In this document: piece after piece, positions 1-4,709 of the stretch | Layout of the letters: each line of letters opens with the position of its first letter | How positions within the stretch are numbered: the first letter of the stretch is position 1 | DNA from: Planctomycetota bacterium | Lineage (GTDB): Bacteria; Planctomycetota; Brocadiia; SM23-32 | Reading direction: 5' to 3' | DNA length: 6,181 nucleotides | Assembly: GCA_018334735.1 (NCBI GenBank) | Contig: JAGXLK010000164.1 | Coordinates: 1-6,181, forward strand | Notes under the pieces: generated by a model | Seen by the model: the letters and a program-made list of their open reading frames with translations, nothing else | The model's database searches: none | What the model was told of the DNA's origin: nothing | Program-made: the position numbers and the translations under genes

Positions 1-209
1 AGGAAAAACATTCCGGAGCATGATCCTGCGACGGGGGGACATCTCGGGAGGGATTTGGAGTGGGGTTCGTGGGGTTGGATGGGCTCTCGAATCCGCGCTT
101 TGCCCATCACTTAAATTATAACAGGATTTGCCCCGATTTTAAGGTTTTGAGGCCGATATCGGGTGTTTGATGGGGTTTTGGGACAGATTCCACACAGGAA
201 AGTTGCTTT

Positions 210-242
210 AGAGTGTCGCGGTGCTTTAGCCAGCGACATTCT
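210..242. repeat. 10-bp inverted repeat (stem-loop)
   Basis: AGAGTGTCGC (210-219) pairs with GCGACATTCT (233-242), giving ten base pairs including one G-U, around a 13-base loop in which GGT and GCC could pair further. Neither strand has a U-run directly after the stem, so it does not look like an intrinsic terminator. The motif GCTTTAG occurs just before the stem (205-211) and again in the loop (223-229). It could be a structured RNA element or a protein-binding dyad; the sequence does not decide. Confidence 0.5.
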
Positions 243-291
243 CAATACAAAAGCACAAGGTTGCTGCTTACCAAGGCGATGACAATGTCCC

Positions 292-308
292 TATTATAAT
301 ATATAATA
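292..308. promoter_or_regulatory. AT-rich palindrome, operator-like
   Basis: TATTATA (292-298) and TATAATA (302-308) form a perfect 7-bp inverted repeat around the 3-base spacer ATA. Both strands carry TATAAT hexamers here, so it could also be a -10 region, but no good -35 sits at the right distance on either strand. It resembles the AT-rich dyads bound by Fur/PerR-type regulators without matching the PerR consensus in both arms. It lies between the tRNA 3' end and the left non-coding stretch. Confidence 0.25.
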
Positions 309-331
309 AGGACTTACGTAATGGGAAGGGG

Positions 332-409
332 TGGTCGGGGCGCCGGGATTCGAACCCGGGACTTCGTGCTCCCAAAGCACGCGCGCTAGCCAGGCTGCGC
401 TACGCCCCG
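332..409 (-). tRNA. tRNA-Pro (anticodon UGG)
   Basis: On the minus strand a complete cloverleaf can be folded. The acceptor stem CGGGGCG (409-403) pairs with CGCCCCG (342-336), and the discriminator A (335) is followed by an encoded CCA (334-332). The D arm is GCGC/GCGC with a 10-base loop containing GG. The anticodon stem CGTGC/GCACG encloses the loop TTTGGGA, placing UGG (374-372) in the anticodon position with U33 before it and G37 after it. The T arm is CCGGG-TTCGAAT-CCCGG. UGG reads proline codons CCN by wobble. The tRNA is 78 nt including CCA, stands alone, and diverges from the rubrerythrin gene. Confidence 0.97.
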
Positions 410-430
410 ATCTTTCAGGTGAGAATACCG

Positions 431-459
431 ATTATAACTATTCTTCTGTCCGCGAACAA
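431..459 (-). promoter_or_regulatory. Promoter for tRNA-Pro
   Basis: Read on the minus strand, TTGTTC (459-454) and TATAAT (436-431) are separated by 17 bp, a good sigma-70-type promoter. Transcription would start near 424, about 15 nt before the mature tRNA 5' end at 409, as expected for a short 5' leader trimmed by RNase P. Confidence 0.65.
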
Positions 460-496
460 GCGGCTCAGGTCCACGAGGTACTTGCCGAACATACTT

Positions 497-525
497 TTGA
501 TGCCCCACCAAAACATGTGTATTAT
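497..525 (+). promoter_or_regulatory. Putative promoter for rubrerythrin
   Basis: TTGATG (497-502) and TATTAT (520-525) are spaced by 17 bp. The predicted start near 532 leaves a leader of about 49 nt before the ATG at 581. The promoter diverges from the tRNA promoter at 431-459, so the two share a regulatory interval of about 40 bp. Confidence 0.5.
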
Positions 526-570
526 AAATGTACTGTTTGCTGCTTACTCTCAAGTATTACCCGAAAAAAT

Positions 571-575
571 GGAGG
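571..575 (+). promoter_or_regulatory. Shine-Dalgarno fixing the rubrerythrin start
   Basis: GGAGG lies 5 bases before the ATG at 581. This favours 581 over the ATG at 569, which would place GGAGG inside the coding region, and over any start further upstream. Family alignment agrees, because the rubrerythrin N-terminus (LQKAFAGESQA) begins only a few residues after this ATG. Confidence 0.8.
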
Positions 576-580
576 ATTGC

Positions 581-1084
581 ATGAGTCAGACCGACGATAA
601 TTTGCAGAAAGCGTTCGCCGGAGAGAGTCAGGCTAACCGAAAATACACCGCTTTTGCTCGAAAAGCTGAAGATGAAGGGTACAAACAGGTTGCCCACCTG
701 TTCAGAGCTGCTGCGGCTGCCGAAACTGTCCATGCGCTCAATCACCTTGAAGTCATGAGTGGAGTTAAATCCACCCTTGAAAACCTCAAAGAGGCTGCGC
801 AGGGAGAGGCCGATGAGTTCGAAGAAATGTATCCGGCGTTTATCCAGGTGGCCGAAGATGAAGGTGAACCGGAGGCACGCCGAACTTTTGATTTCGCCAG
901 CCGAGTCGAAGAGATCCATCACATGCTGTACAACCGGGCCGTCGACGCTGTTAAGAAAAATGAGGATTTGCCCGAAACGAAACTCTGGGTGTGCCAGGGC
1001 TGTGGTAATACCGTTGAGGGAGAGCCGCCGGCAGAGTGCCCGATCTGCGGCGCACCGCGTTCAATGTTCCTGGAAATCGAATAA
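581..1084 (+). CDS. rbr: Rubrerythrin (peroxide-scavenging diiron protein)
   Basis: This 167-residue protein has the full classical rubrerythrin layout and a usual length. The ferritin-like four-helix domain spans about residues 5-125. Its diiron ligand positions are visible as E15 (AGESQAN), E48-x-x-H51, E76-x-x-E79 and E110-x-x-H113. A C-terminal rubredoxin-like domain follows, with an Fe(Cys)4 site at C138, C141, C153 and C156. The family reduces hydrogen peroxide to water in the cytoplasm of anaerobes and microaerophiles, taking electrons through the rubredoxin-type iron. The reading frame stays open upstream to 419, but that extension overlaps the promoter and has no family match, so it was rejected. 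The macro-domain gene follows 55 bp later on the same strand with no visible terminator between, so co-transcription is plausible. A second rubrerythrin-family gene of opposite domain order lies at 1666-2181. Confidence 0.95.
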   Translation: MSQTDDNLQKAFAGESQANRKYTAFARKAEDEGYKQVAHLFRAAAAAETVHALNHLEVMSGVKSTLENLKEAAQGEADEFEEMYPAFIQVAEDEGEPEARRTFDFASRVEEIHHMLYNRAVDAVKKNEDLPETKLWVCQGCGNTVEGEPPAECPICGAPRSMFLEIE

Positions 1085-1139
1085 GCCCTGCTCACGCTCC
1101 ATAAAAAAAGCATGACAGTTAATTACAGGGAGATTTGTC

Positions 1140-1682
1140 TTGGAATTGCCAATCGGGGAGACAAAACTGGAACTTGTGCAGGGCGATATCACCGAACAGA
1201 ATGTTAACGCCATCGTGAACGCGGCGAACAGCGGGCTCCGTGGAGGCGGGGGCGTTGATGGAGCCATTCACCGCGCTGGCGGCCCCGAAGTAATGGAAGA
1301 ATGCCGCAAACTCGGGGGATGCCCTACCGGGGGTGCGGTAATCACCACCGCGGGCAACCTGCCGGCAGATCGTGTCATCCACACCGTTGGGCCTCGTTAC
1401 AGAAATGGCAGTTCCGGTGAACGCGAGTTATTGGCAAGCGCATATCGGAGCAGTCTCGACGTCGCGGTTGAGCACGGCCTCAGGACGATTGCCTTCCCTT
1501 CGATCAGCACCGGGGTATACGGATATCCGATTGAAGAGGCCTCCCACGTTGCGCTGTCGGCTGTAACTCAGCACATCAAGGCACATCCGGACAGTTTCGA
1601 TCTCGTACGTTTCGTGCTTTTCACAGAAGCCGACTACGCTGTCTATGCCACGGCGCTGGAGGAAATCAGCGGAACGTGTTGA
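1140..1682 (+). CDS. MacroD-type macro domain protein (ADP-ribose/O-acetyl-ADP-ribose hydrolase)
   Basis: The protein has 180 residues and is a single macro domain of typical length. Visible motifs are QGDIT (14-18, with the adenine-contacting Asp16), NAANSGLRGGGGVDGAIHRAGG from 27 to 48 (split here as NAANSGLRGGGG and VDGAIHRAGG), CPTGGA (61-66), VIHTVGP (79-85) and the phosphate-binding SISTGVYGYP (121-130). N30 and D40 match catalytic positions of the MacroD/YmdB class, which removes mono-ADP-ribose from acidic residues and deacetylates O-acetyl-ADP-ribose. Translation starts at TTG (1140): an in-frame TGA at 1113 leaves no other start, and AGGGAGA (1127-1133) lies 6 bases upstream. The 3' end overlaps that of the convergent rubrerythrin by 17 bp. 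No ADP-ribosyltransferase is visible nearby, so the physiological substrate is unknown. Placement after rubrerythrin suggests a stress role, by inference only. Confidence 0.93.
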   Translation: MELPIGETKLELVQGDITEQNVNAIVNAANSGLRGGGGVDGAIHRAGGPEVMEECRKLGGCPTGGAVITTAGNLPADRVIHTVGPRYRNGSSGERELLASAYRSSLDVAVEHGLRTIAFPSISTGVYGYPIEEASHVALSAVTQHIKAHPDSFDLVRFVLFTEADYAVYATALEEISGTC

Positions 1683-2181
1683 ACAGTTTGTAATGTTCCT
1701 GTTCGATCCCGGCGATGGCGCTAAAAATCTGCTTGATACGCGGTTCGGGGGCTTCAGCGGCGAAACGCATATACATCTTCACCGCTCGATCTTCGCGGTC
1801 ATGGGATTGTTTCATGTTGAGTATATCATCATCGGTGCAGCTTTCGGGTTCGATATCCGGTTCTTCAACGCCGAGATGATCTGCCAGCAGTTCGAGATGT
1901 TCGCCTTCGTGTTTTCCCACGCGTTTGAAAATAGCCCGGACAACTTTACTCTGGGCCTGATCCGCTGCACTTTTATAGAATGCCACGTTGCTCATTTCAA
2001 TTTGGATGGCCTCGCGGATGAATTCCTGTGAGGTTTCGCTCAATTCCATGCCATCATAATCGACATATTCGGCGGCCTCTGCGATGAAGCGGCCTTCCAC
2101 TCCGCAATAGGGGCAACGGTCCGGGGTTTCGCTGCCAAGATAAGTCTCACCACAAATCAGACATCGCTGTGGTCTCATCAT
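1666..2181 (-). CDS. Reverse-order rubrerythrin (N-terminal rubredoxin-like domain plus ferritin-like domain)
   Basis: The protein has 171 residues. An N-terminal rubredoxin-like zinc-ribbon/iron site has C7-x2-C10 and C23-x2-C26. The ferritin-like domain (about 50-171) is internally symmetric: each half has an E-x6-Y helix (E62/Y69 and E130/Y137) followed by E-x-x-H (E92/H95 and E160/H163), a complete diiron ligand set for this family. The domain order is the reverse of classical rubrerythrin and matches the 'reverse rubrerythrins' known as peroxide reductases in clostridia; whether this protein has that activity is inferred. Two consecutive ATGs (2181 and 2178) are possible. AAGGA (2190-2186) is 4 or 7 bases away, so the second may be used. 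The gene converges on the macro-domain gene with a 17-bp overlap and no terminator. It has an upstream intergenic region with nested inverted repeats that could control it. Confidence 0.88.
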   Translation of the reverse strand: MMRPQRCLICGETYLGSETPDRCPYCGVEGRFIAEAAEYVDYDGMELSETSQEFIREAIQIEMSNVAFYKSAADQAQSKVVRAIFKRVGKHEGEHLELLADHLGVEEPDIEPESCTDDDILNMKQSHDREDRAVKMYMRFAAEAPEPRIKQIFSAIAGIEQEHYKLFNTFR

Positions 2182-2199
2182 CAGATCCTTTCACAAGTA

Positions 2200-2337
2200 A
2201 GTAGAATTTGCCAAGTCGATCTACACTCTGAGCACATTCGAACTCGCAGTTTACACTAACATAAAATGAATTTGGTTACATCTGCCAGGCGCTATACTGC
2301 AGTGTAGATTTGCGTTTATTCCCATATAAATTCTACT
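2200..2337. repeat. Nested inverted repeats
   Basis: The outer arms AGTAGAATTT (2200-2209) and AAATTCTACT (2328-2337) are perfect 10-bp complements. The inner arms ATCTACACT (2219-2227) and AGTGTAGAT (2301-2309) are perfect 9-bp complements nested inside them. The palindrome ACTGCAGT (2296-2303) overlaps the inner right arm. The spacing is large (about 118 and 73 bases between arms). This fits paired regulator-binding sites or a long cruciform better than a simple terminator. Confidence 0.45.
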
Positions 2338-2354
2338 GAATCACGGCCACAGAG

Positions 2355-2383
2355 TTGACTCAAAACTTAACTGGCCGTACAAT
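2355..2383 (+). promoter_or_regulatory. Promoter for the PSP1-kinase unit
   Basis: TTGACT (2355-2360) and TACAAT (2378-2383) are spaced by exactly 17 bp, each one base off consensus. This is one of the best sigma-70-type promoters in the window. Transcription would begin near 2390 and leave a leader of about 140 nt before the start codon at 2530. Confidence 0.7.
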
Positions 2384-2455
2384 TTGGTTAATGAGGGGAT
2401 TTGGCCGTCAGGTCTCTCCCCGAAGTGGTTTTTTGCACCGATTGTGCCGCGGACG

Positions 2456-2485
2456 GCGGTATAGGGCCAAGCGGTATAAGGCGAC
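2456..2485 (+). repeat. Tandem 15-bp direct repeat in the PSP1 leader
   Basis: GCGGTATAGGGCCAA (2456-2470) is followed immediately by GCGGTATAAGGCGAC (2471-2485), identical at 12 of 15 positions. The repeat lies between GGCGG (2455-2459) and CCGCC (2488-2492), which could pair and loop it out in the mRNA leader upstream of the PSP1 gene. Confidence 0.5.
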
Positions 2486-2529
2486 AGCCGCCCTAAGAGC
2501 AAGAATAAGAGCACGACGGGAATGCCGGT

Positions 2530-3348
2530 TTGAGTGAAGACCAATTAGTCGCAATCAGATATGGTGCTATGGGAGAGGTGGAATATTTCTCACCTTCAGA
2601 AGAACGTGTAACTCCGGGCGATTGTGTCATAATCCGCACGAAGCGGGGTGTTGAATGGGGCAAAGTTGTAGCGCGGCAAAATGCTCCCGATGAAGAACCG
2701 GCTGGGCAGATACTGCGTCGGGCGACGCGTAAAGATACCTCCAAACAGAAAGAAATCCAGGAGGGAAAAGAGGAGGAAGAGTTTCAGGTCTGCCGGGAAC
2801 TCATCGAGCATCACGAACTACCCATGAAGCTTGTAAAGGTAGAACACCTGTTTGGCAGCAACAAAATTATCTTTTTCTTCCTCGCCGACGGACGGGTTGA
2901 TTTCCGAAATCTGGTTAAAGACCTTGCAAAGCGGTACCGAACTCGGATAGAAATGCGTCAGGTGGGTGTAAGAGATGAGGCGAAGCTTCTGGGAGGGTTT
3001 GGTTCATGCGGTCGACCTCTTTGCTGCCGGAAATTCCTCCGGGCTCTTAAGCCGGTTCCGATGAAAGTGGCCAAAAACCAGAAGTCAACTCTTGATCCCG
3101 CCAAAATCAGCGGTCGATGTGGTCGACTGAAGTGCTGTCTGAAGTATGAAAATGGGATATATAGAGAATTGAAAGCAAATCTTCCGCGTCCCGGGACAGG
3201 AGTTAGAACTCCGGCCGGGGACGGTGTCGTTGTCGGATACGAGATACTGAAGCAAACGGTAAATGTCCGCTTTGAGGATGACAATGAGCGGTCTGTACCC
3301 GTGGAAGAAATAGAAATCGTCGAAAACGAAAAGACTGAAACGCAATAG
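2530..3348 (+). CDS. PSP1 domain protein, RicT/YaaT-like
   Basis: The protein has 272 residues, close to the usual length of this family. It opens with a beta-rich N-terminal part (LVAIRYGAMGEVEYF, 6-20; GDCVIIRTKRG, 30-40) typical of YaaT-type proteins. The PSP1 domain (about 60-150) follows, then two cysteine motifs: C160-x4-C165-C166 (CGRPLCCRKFL) and C197-x4-C202-C203 (GRCGRLKCCLKYE). A short SH3-like barrel lies at about 218-264. In Bacillus the homologue RicT joins RicA and RicF in a Y-complex with Fe-S clusters that steers RNase Y cleavage; these paired Cys motifs are the family signature. No ricA or ricF is visible here. The start is TTG at 2530, the only start consistent with the family N-terminus. 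It overlaps the stop of a 3-codon upstream ORF and has only a weak ribosome site (GGGA, 2518-2521). The kinase gene follows after 39 bp. Confidence 0.88.
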   Translation: MSEDQLVAIRYGAMGEVEYFSPSEERVTPGDCVIIRTKRGVEWGKVVARQNAPDEEPAGQILRRATRKDTSKQKEIQEGKEEEEFQVCRELIEHHELPMKLVKVEHLFGSNKIIFFFLADGRVDFRNLVKDLAKRYRTRIEMRQVGVRDEAKLLGGFGSCGRPLCCRKFLRALKPVPMKVAKNQKSTLDPAKISGRCGRLKCCLKYENGIYRELKANLPRPGTGVRTPAGDGVVVGYEILKQTVNVRFEDDNERSVPVEEIEIVENEKTETQ

Positions 3349-3387
3349 TCCTGAGACGCCATTTCTGAGACCGATGAAAGGGCGCGA

Positions 3388-4239
3388 ATGTTCAAACGGT
3401 TACTGGCCACGCTAACCGGGGAACTTTATATACGCGGTTATGATATCGGAGACCCTATTTTCGAAGGGGCTTTCTCCAACATATACCGTTGCGTACGAAC
3501 GGAAACCGGAGAGGAGGTCGCTCTCAAGGTCCTTACAAAAGCGGGGGAAAAAATCGCACGTCTGCTTGAGAATGATTCCGTCGCCCGTTGGGAAGGCCAA
3601 CTGCTGAAAGAACTCGAACATCCCAACATTATAAAATGCCTCGAATATGGAACCGGCAAACATTATTGGCTCGCAATGGAATTCATTCATTCAAATCTTG
3701 GCGATTATATCGGGCGTTGCAACAACGAAGGGCAGGAAAACGACCTGATAAAGATTATTGAGCAGACTGTCAGCGCCATGGCATACATTCACAGAAAAGG
3801 TCTTGTGCACCGGGATGTCTGCCTGGGCAATATTTTATTAACGCCCGATAAAACTGTGAAATTAATTGATTTCGGCATGACGATACCCGCTGGTTCGAAG
3901 GTCGTTAAAGGCCGTGTTGGGACTCCAAGCTATATGGCACCGGAAATGATCAAACGCTGGCAGTATGAACCGGGAGCCGATATTTATTCTCTCGGCATCG
4001 TGATGTATGAACTGGTTACAGGCAAGAAACCGTTCTGGGGCGAAACGCAACACGCACGTATGACCAAAAGTTTGAACACGAAACCGACTCCGCCCAGCAA
4101 CTTCATCGATCATTGCTCGGAAGATCTCGAAAAAATTATTCTCCGCTGCATGTCAAAGGACCCGCAGAAACGGCCTTCGGATGCCACAGAACTTGACCGT
4201 TCTATCTTCCTGCTTTGCAAAAAACGGGGGCTGGACTGA
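3388..4239 (+). CDS. Soluble Ser/Thr protein kinase with atypical catalytic loop
   Basis: The 283-residue protein is little more than one Hanks-type kinase domain (about 18-275), without PASTA, transmembrane or other extracellular modules. Recognisable elements are a glycine-rich loop IFEGAFSNIY (24-33), the ATP-binding Lys47 in VALKVL, the alpha-C Glu69, the catalytic loop HRDVCLGN (141-148, with D143 and N148), the DFG motif (161-163), the activation segment end GTPSYMAPE (178-186), D198 in ADIYSLG, and the subdomain XI Arg in QKRPSD near the C-terminus. Two positions deviate. The first glycine of the loop is Phe25, and the catalytic-loop Lys of HRDLKPxN is Cys145. The core ATP, Mg and proton-accepting residues remain, so activity is plausible but not certain. 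The ATG at 3388 has AAAGGG (3377-3382) about 5 bases upstream. It is probably co-transcribed with the PSP1 gene, 39 bp away. Confidence 0.9.
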   Translation: MFKRLLATLTGELYIRGYDIGDPIFEGAFSNIYRCVRTETGEEVALKVLTKAGEKIARLLENDSVARWEGQLLKELEHPNIIKCLEYGTGKHYWLAMEFIHSNLGDYIGRCNNEGQENDLIKIIEQTVSAMAYIHRKGLVHRDVCLGNILLTPDKTVKLIDFGMTIPAGSKVVKGRVGTPSYMAPEMIKRWQYEPGADIYSLGIVMYELVTGKKPFWGETQHARMTKSLNTKPTPPSNFIDHCSEDLEKIILRCMSKDPQKRPSDATELDRSIFLLCKKRGLD

Positions 4240-4281
4240 GAACTCCCGGCTTATCTCTCGATTACAATTACGTCTTTTATG

Positions 4282-4330
4282 ATTTGCGTAGCAGCCCGAT
4301 GAACTTATCCGAAAAGCCCTCGACGCAAAT
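4282..4330. repeat. 8-bp inverted repeat downstream of the kinase
   Basis: ATTTGCGT (4282-4289) and ACGCAAAT (4323-4330) are perfect complements around a 33-base interval. There is no U-tract after the right arm, so it is not a canonical terminator for the PSP1-kinase transcript. It may be a protein-binding dyad, mRNA end structure or chance. Confidence 0.3.
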
Positions 4331-4365
4331 AGCCTGACCCGGCAAAACGGCAAAGAACACCGCAC

Positions 4366-4394
4366 TTGACATTTAAGGGCCATCAACGTAAACT
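4366..4394 (+). promoter_or_regulatory. Promoter for the 60-residue membrane protein
   Basis: A perfect TTGACA (4366-4371) is followed after 17 bp by TAAACT (4389-4394), four of six matches to the -10 consensus. The predicted transcript starts near 4401 and has a leader of about 67 nt. Confidence 0.6.
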
Positions 4395-4412
4395 TCCACT
4401 TAGTCCCTCGCG

Positions 4413-4438
4413 GGGTGCGGACCATATTTTTCCGACCC
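4413..4438 (+). promoter_or_regulatory. Leader hairpin before the 60-residue gene
   Basis: GGGTGCGG (4413-4420) can pair with CCGACCC (4432-4438), seven base pairs with a single bulged G, around an AT-rich 11-base loop containing TTTTT. It sits inside the predicted leader between the promoter and the ribosome site, so it could influence message stability or translation. A competing CCC/GGG pairing (4405-4414) exists just upstream. Confidence 0.35.
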
Positions 4439-4467
4439 GGAAAGCAAACAAGGGAGATTGATCCGTA

Positions 4468-4650
4468 ATGCGTGGACGAACAATAGGAAAGATAGTAATT
4501 GGCGTTCTGGCCATCGCCCTTGCCATCCTGACCTTCAATTATATTCACAAGGTCGGACATGGTGAGCAAATGCACGAGGGTTTCCGAGCTATTGCCTTTG
4601 CCATACTGTCCCTCACAGCAACCACTGCGTATCGGTATTTCGAAGACTGA
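4468..4650 (+). CDS. Small two-helix membrane protein, unknown function
   Basis: This is a 60-residue protein of no family I recognise. The N-terminus is positively charged (MRGRTIGK), followed by hydrophobic segment 1 (about 9-26), a short polar loop (HKVGHGEQMHEG, 27-38) with three histidines, and hydrophobic segment 2 (about 39-54), ending YRYFED. By the positive-inside rule both ends would be cytoplasmic with the His-containing loop outside. AGGGAG (4451-4456) lies 11 bases before the ATG, a longish spacing. Support for a real gene comes from the dedicated promoter at 4366-4394, the ribosome site and the coherent two-helix pattern. It converges on the coiled-coil gene 59 bp away, with no terminator visible between. 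Because it is short, misannotation remains possible. Confidence 0.68.
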   Translation: MRGRTIGKIVIGVLAIALAILTFNYIHKVGHGEQMHEGFRAIAFAILSLTATTAYRYFED

Positions 4651-4709
4651 TTTAAACTTATGGAACTGGTCTTCTCAGCAGGTATTGCTAACTGGCAGGT
4701 TTGATGGCT

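Larger units (their letters stand above)
1..331. other. Non-coding region left of the tRNA
   Basis: No convincing gene is seen in these 331 bases. The plus strand is rich in G tracts between 33 and 83. An inverted repeat GATGGGC/GCCCATC pairs 78-84 with 102-108. A 10-bp stem-loop occupies 210-242 and an AT-rich dyad 292-308. On the minus strand a TATAAT (115-120) with a weak TTAAAA (137-142, 16-bp spacing) could be a promoter pointing out of the window. A short minus-strand frame opening with ATG at 42 runs off the left edge (14 codons) but has no Shine-Dalgarno sequence, so it is not called as a gene. This stretch lies downstream of the tRNA and shows no U-tract terminator for it. Confidence 0.5.
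2182..2529. other. Intergenic region with divergent regulatory content
   Basis: These 348 bases separate the minus-strand rubrerythrin from the plus-strand PSP1 gene. The left part holds nested inverted repeats (2200-2337) and repeated TACACT motifs (2222-2227, 2252-2257, inverted at 2301-2306). The right part holds a strong plus-strand promoter (2355-2383), then a leader of about 140 nt. The leader has a short GGGGA/TCCCC stem (2395-2399 with 2417-2421), a six-T run (2429-2434), and a tandem 15-bp repeat flanked by GC-rich arms. No clear sigma-70 promoter for the minus-strand gene could be picked out. No protein-coding gene is supported here. Confidence 0.5.

Noticed and set aside
1..42. Start of a leftward gene (ATG at 42 on the minus strand)
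   Set aside because: Only 14 codons are visible, with no ribosome site; evidence is too thin to call a gene.
419..580. 54-residue N-terminal extension of rubrerythrin
   Set aside because: It lacks a ribosome site and family similarity and covers the promoter. The ATG at 581 has GGAGG at good spacing and fits the usual rubrerythrin length.
331..600. Plus-strand ORF beginning MVGAPGFEPG
   Set aside because: It is the antisense translation of the tRNA-Pro gene, a well-known type of spurious protein, and its 3' part overlaps the rubrerythrin promoter and start in another frame.
1645..2031. Plus-strand ORF of 128 codons
   Set aside because: It is antisense to the clearly recognisable reverse-order rubrerythrin and has no protein family signature.
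2395..2434. Intrinsic terminator in the PSP1 leader
   Set aside because: The GGGGA/TCCCC stem is only 5 bp and the T run begins 7 bases after it, so it is not a canonical terminator. It is mentioned only as leader structure.
2341..2544. Minus-strand ORF with a hydrophobic N-terminus
   Set aside because: It overlaps the PSP1 promoter and leader. Its PYTAWPYTA repetition comes from the tandem DNA repeat, and no ribosome site was found.
4153..4575. Minus-strand ORF of 140 codons
   Set aside because: It is antisense to the kinase C-terminus and the small membrane gene, and spans the promoter at 4366-4394. No family motif is present.
4651..4709. Terminator between the convergent small membrane gene and coiled-coil gene
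   Set aside because: Only a 4-bp AGCA/TGCT hairpin without a U-run is visible on either strand.
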